A stretch of DNA of 7,352 bases from an uncultured Actinomycetes bacterium. GTDB lineage: Bacteria > Actinomycetota > Aquicultoria > CAJVYJ01. Shown one piece after another: positions 5,636 through 7,352 of this stretch. Below the pieces are notes generated by a model. The model was not told the origin of the DNA. It saw nothing but the letters and a program-made list of their open reading frames with translations, and searched no databases. How positions within the stretch are numbered: position 1 is the first letter of the stretch; every line of letters begins with the position of its first letter. Position numbers and translations under genes: made by a program. The stretch spans positions 1 to 7,352 of the forward strand of contig CAJVYJ010000084.1 of NCBI GenBank assembly GCA_913009475.1, read 5' to 3'.

Positions 5636-5642
5636 CTCCTTT
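5636..5642 (-). promoter_or_regulatory. Ribosome binding site selecting the TTG start of pfk
   Basis: AAAGGAG on the minus strand, followed by six A and then TTG at 5629, is the best Shine-Dalgarno in the window. It decides in favour of the non-ATG start that places GVLTGGGD four residues from the N-terminus, the usual spacing in the family. Confidence 0.85.
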
Positions 5643-5695
5643 GTGTCTGTGTTACATCTGTTATTTACCACTTCATAAGTCTATCTAAGCATAGC

Positions 5696-5701
5696 ATTAT
5701 A
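5696..5701 (-). promoter_or_regulatory. Promoter -10 box (TATAAT) for the pfk operon
   Basis: A perfect TATAAT on the minus strand lies about 66 bases before the pfk TTG start. No good -35 hexamer is found at 16-18 bases upstream. An overlapping alternative pair, TTGCTT and TAGACT with 17 bases between, also exists. Transcription would leave a 5' leader of roughly 60 bases. Confidence 0.5.
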
Positions 5702-5720
5702 AGCAACAGGGCGCATCTTC

Positions 5721-5752
5721 GGGGGTCAGGTCTTGCATTTTCGCATTTTATA
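5721..5752. repeat. Dispersed repeat motif upstream of pfk (TGCAAGACCTGACCCC type)
   Basis: On the minus strand this stretch contains AATGCAAGACCTGACCCC preceded by AAAATGCGA. I recognise the TGCAAGACCTGACCCC word as recurring around IS200-like/REP-associated (Y1) transposase genes and their remnants in many bacteria. No transposase gene is present here, so this would be a solo remnant. It lies about 20 bases upstream of the pfk -10 box. The recognition is from memory. Confidence 0.4.
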
Positions 5753-5860
5753 CCTGCCGCCCTGATGCATTTATCTACTATCCACCCTCTGGTCTCTATA
5801 CTTTCATTCATGAGCGCGCAAGCTCTACCGCTACACATTTTCTCCTTATGCCCCGGCGCT

Positions 5861-5888
5861 TGTAATTCTCAGCTTGACTGGGAATCCA
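5861..5888. repeat. Solo copy of the MITE end repeat
   Basis: These 28 bases match 1331-1358 at 27 positions, with an uninterrupted identity of 24. They keep the ATTCTCAG-CTTGA-CTGGGAAT stem-loop. The flanking GCGCTTGT also resembles the outer part of the element's inverted repeat. No partner arm is seen within 100 bases, so it appears to be a half element between pfk and the HAD gene. Confidence 0.85.
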
Positions 5889-5905
5889 TGGCCTACTCTC
5901 GCCTC

Positions 5906-5911
5906 TATAAT
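5906..5911 (+). promoter_or_regulatory. Candidate -10 box (TATAAT) for the HAD gene
   Basis: A perfect TATAAT on the plus strand lies 41 bases before ATG 5953. No -35 hexamer is found at standard spacing; the TTGACT within the repeat at 5874-5879 is 26 bases away, too far. With the pfk promoter about 200 bases to the left, this makes the region divergent. Confidence 0.4.
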
Positions 5912-5952
5912 CATCCAAAGACACATAAGTTCATAGCTAATAATAGCGGGCC

Positions 5953-6687
5953 ATGATAAAATCGATAACTATGGAGTTCAAAAGTGATTTTCAGAATATC
6001 AAAGCGCTATTCTTTGATGTCGGTAAAACATTGCTAAGACCGCATCCCTCAGTTGAAGAAGTCTGTTCTGAAGTTTTAGCAGGATATGGCTATAATATCA
6101 GCTCTGATGAGTTAATACCGGCGCTGATGAAAGCGGACAAAGCTTATGAAGAACAATACTGGAAAGATGACCGCTTTTGGCTGAAAGAAGTAGATGCGGC
6201 AAAATTTTGGGCCGGACTTTATAAACTCATGCTAAAAGAAGTCGGTATCGACGGCGAAGCTAAAACTATCGCGGAAAATCTTTATAACACATTCGGTAAA
6301 GCCAGTCGCTGGCGTCCGTTTGACGATGTCGTCCCGGCTTTTGAAATCATGGTCGCAAAAGGTTATCGACTGGGACTGATCTCAAATTGGGACAGTCGTC
6401 TGTCTTCTTTAATGGTGGAGACAGGATTGTCCAAATATTTGGATTTTGTGATTTCATCGGCCAGTGTCGGTTTTTTAAAACCACAGCCGCGTATCTTCGA
6501 GCTGGCGTTGGAACGTGCCGGCGTCGAAGCGGCACAAGCTTTACACGTTGGCGACCATTATTATGCTGATGTCATGGGAGCGAGAAGTGTGGATATTTTA
6601 CCGGTCCTCATCGATAGGCAAAGACAGACAAAAACAGCGGATTGTTTATTAATAAATGATTTGTTGGAATTGGTTGAGTATTTGTAA
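5953..6687 (+). CDS. HAD-superfamily hydrolase, HDHD3/dREG-2-like
   Basis: This 244-residue cytoplasmic HAD-family protein is probably a small-molecule phosphatase. Motif I is FFDVGKTLL with nucleophile D22. The helical C1 cap follows (about 35-120), then motif II LISNWDSRL (S144), motif III GFLKPQPRIF (K176) and motif IV HVGDHYYADVMGAR (D201, D206). The SN-[WF]-D-x-RL, KP-x-PRIF and HVGD-x-Y-x-D combination is characteristic of the HDHD3/dREG-2 group. The second Asp of the classical DxD motif is replaced by Gly (G24), as often in that group, which lowers confidence in ordinary phosphatase activity. The substrate cannot be inferred. ATG 5953 and ATG 5971 are both possible starts and neither has a Shine-Dalgarno; motif I is far enough inside for either. 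It stands alone on the plus strand, and its stop abuts the next gene's stop. Confidence 0.9.
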   Translation: MIKSITMEFKSDFQNIKALFFDVGKTLLRPHPSVEEVCSEVLAGYGYNISSDELIPALMKADKAYEEQYWKDDRFWLKEVDAAKFWAGLYKLMLKEVGIDGEAKTIAENLYNTFGKASRWRPFDDVVPAFEIMVAKGYRLGLISNWDSRLSSLMVETGLSKYLDFVISSASVGFLKPQPRIFELALERAGVEAAQALHVGDHYYADVMGARSVDILPVLIDRQRQTKTADCLLINDLLELVEYL

Positions 6688-7350
6688 TTAATTATTCTCG
6701 GGTTCCGGTTTTTTAGTCTCTTTCTTTTTAATCTTTTTCTTTATTTTCTTCTTATTTTCCGGCGCCGGCTGCTGTTTTAACTTGAGCAGCGTTACCAACG
6801 CTTGGCGTAACCCCTCTACGATCTTTTCCTTAGGAGCTATTTTTAGTAATTCCTCAATTGGAAACGGGTCTTTAGCGCTGATATGATGGCGGTATAATTC
6901 GCCTTGAACAGTGAGATTAAAATCTTCTATGATTTTGCCAAAGGAAATCGTAAAAAAATAGGCTGGTGTAGGTTTGAAGTTTTTAACAGGCATATTAATG
7001 GTCATGCCGGATTTTTTTTGTTGCCGGTAACGGTCACGGCGTAATTTTCCTATATCTGAACTAGGCGCTAACTTTTCTTGGCTGCAAGCAGTTAGAAAAT
7101 CTTGGAATATTTGCTTTATCTGGGCGACATCAAAAGAAATCTGACTATTTTTTTTAATCGCCGTCTCTTGCTCTAATATAAGAGATTTCTTGGCTTGATT
7201 AAGTAGATTATCTTCCATGACTTTTGCTTCCAAAATTTCCGGGGAATTTTTCTCCAGCCACGGCTTAATCTCGTCCAGCGTATTAGGCAGTTTATAATAT
7301 TTTGTTAAATTAGTACCGCAACCGCACCATACAGCATAAGGGCTGGTTAC
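6688..7350 (-). CDS. Unrecognised protein, N-terminus beyond window, Lys-rich C-terminal tail
   Basis: I do not recognise this family. The frame stays open from the stop at 6688 to the window edge, about 220 codons, so the TTG at 7233 and ATG 7218 (with a partial GGAAG upstream) are probably internal. The edge segment reads like real protein: a WCGCGTN stretch with two close cysteines, then KLPNTLDEIKPWLEKNSPEI. The middle is mixed helical (SLILEQETAIKKN, IKQIFQDFLTACSQEK) with a basic patch KLRRDRYRQQKK and beta-like YFFTISFGKIIEDFNLTVQGEL. The end is a low-complexity tail of roughly 25 residues, almost all Lys, Ile, Glu and Pro, after KQQPAPENKKK. No membrane segment is visible. The cysteines could be part of a zinc-binding knuckle completed outside the window, or a basic tail might contact nucleic acid, but both ideas are speculative. 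Confidence 0.72.
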   Translation of the reverse strand, partial: VTSPYAVWCGCGTNLTKYYKLPNTLDEIKPWLEKNSPEILEAKVMEDNLLNQAKKSLILEQETAIKKNSQISFDVAQIKQIFQDFLTACSQEKLAPSSDIGKLRRDRYRQQKKSGMTINMPVKNFKPTPAYFFTISFGKIIEDFNLTVQGELYRHHISAKDPFPIEELLKIAPKEKIVEGLRQALVTLLKLKQQPAPENKKKIKKKIKKKETKKPEPENN

Positions 7351-7352
7351 CG

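Noticed and set aside
5765..5956. 63-codon plus-strand frame before the HAD gene
   Set aside because: It crosses the repeat at 5861-5888 and has no Shine-Dalgarno or recognisable composition.
140..7352. Recoded TGA (genetic code 25) as in some candidate phyla
   Set aside because: TGA ends both receiver genes at sensible positions, and no gene needs TGA read-through.
140..7352. CRISPR array, tRNA or rRNA
   Set aside because: No regularly spaced direct repeats, cloverleaf or conserved rRNA segments were seen on either strand.

Overview
The window looks like one end of a short-read contig from an uncultivated bacterium. Bases 1-139 are not biological: they carry a complete Illumina P7/TruSeq adapter (74-139), a 12-T run and noise, so real sequence starts at 140. 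The organism uses the standard bacterial code, because TGA ends two genes. It combines Shine-Dalgarno and SD-less starts, at least one TTG start, and intergenic spaces with small palindromic repeats. A CcmF-type heme lyase suggests c-type cytochromes, and so some respiratory or electron-transfer capacity, although no CXXCH protein lies here. I cannot name the phylum from this sequence.

Layout. 140-403 (+) is the C-terminal end of an unrecognised small-domain protein, cut by the adapter and followed by a strong symmetrical terminator. 482-1114 (+) is a DedA-family membrane protein. 1115-1493 has no gene; it holds a perfect 9-bp hairpin, a possible terminator and a 126-bp inverted-repeat (MITE-like) element. 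The minus strand then carries, in transcription order from 5629 down to 1494, 6-phosphofructokinase, a single-domain receiver, a receiver-HD-GYP protein, and a CcmF split into two overlapping genes. 5630-5952 is a divergent, repeat-bearing intergenic region with candidate promoters on both strands. 5953-6687 (+) is a HAD hydrolase of the HDHD3/dREG-2 type. It abuts tail to tail, with no gap, an unrecognised minus-strand gene that is still open at the right edge (6688-7350).

How the genes may work together. pfk, the CheY-like receiver and the HD-GYP protein are packed with gaps of 13 and 2 bases and probably form one transcript, placing a glycolytic control enzyme beside a phosphorelay/cyclic-di-GMP turnover module. 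The split ccmF pair has its own perfect TATAAT box in a 117-base gap and shares a TAATG stop/start, so it is probably a separate, translationally coupled unit. All four histidines expected of a CcmF heme lyase can be placed, three in the N-half and one in the C-half, while the large periplasmic domain appears to be absent. The most noteworthy items are the adapter artefact, the minimal split CcmF, the unusual Asp/Gln active-site pair in the phosphofructokinase and its linkage to HD-GYP signalling.
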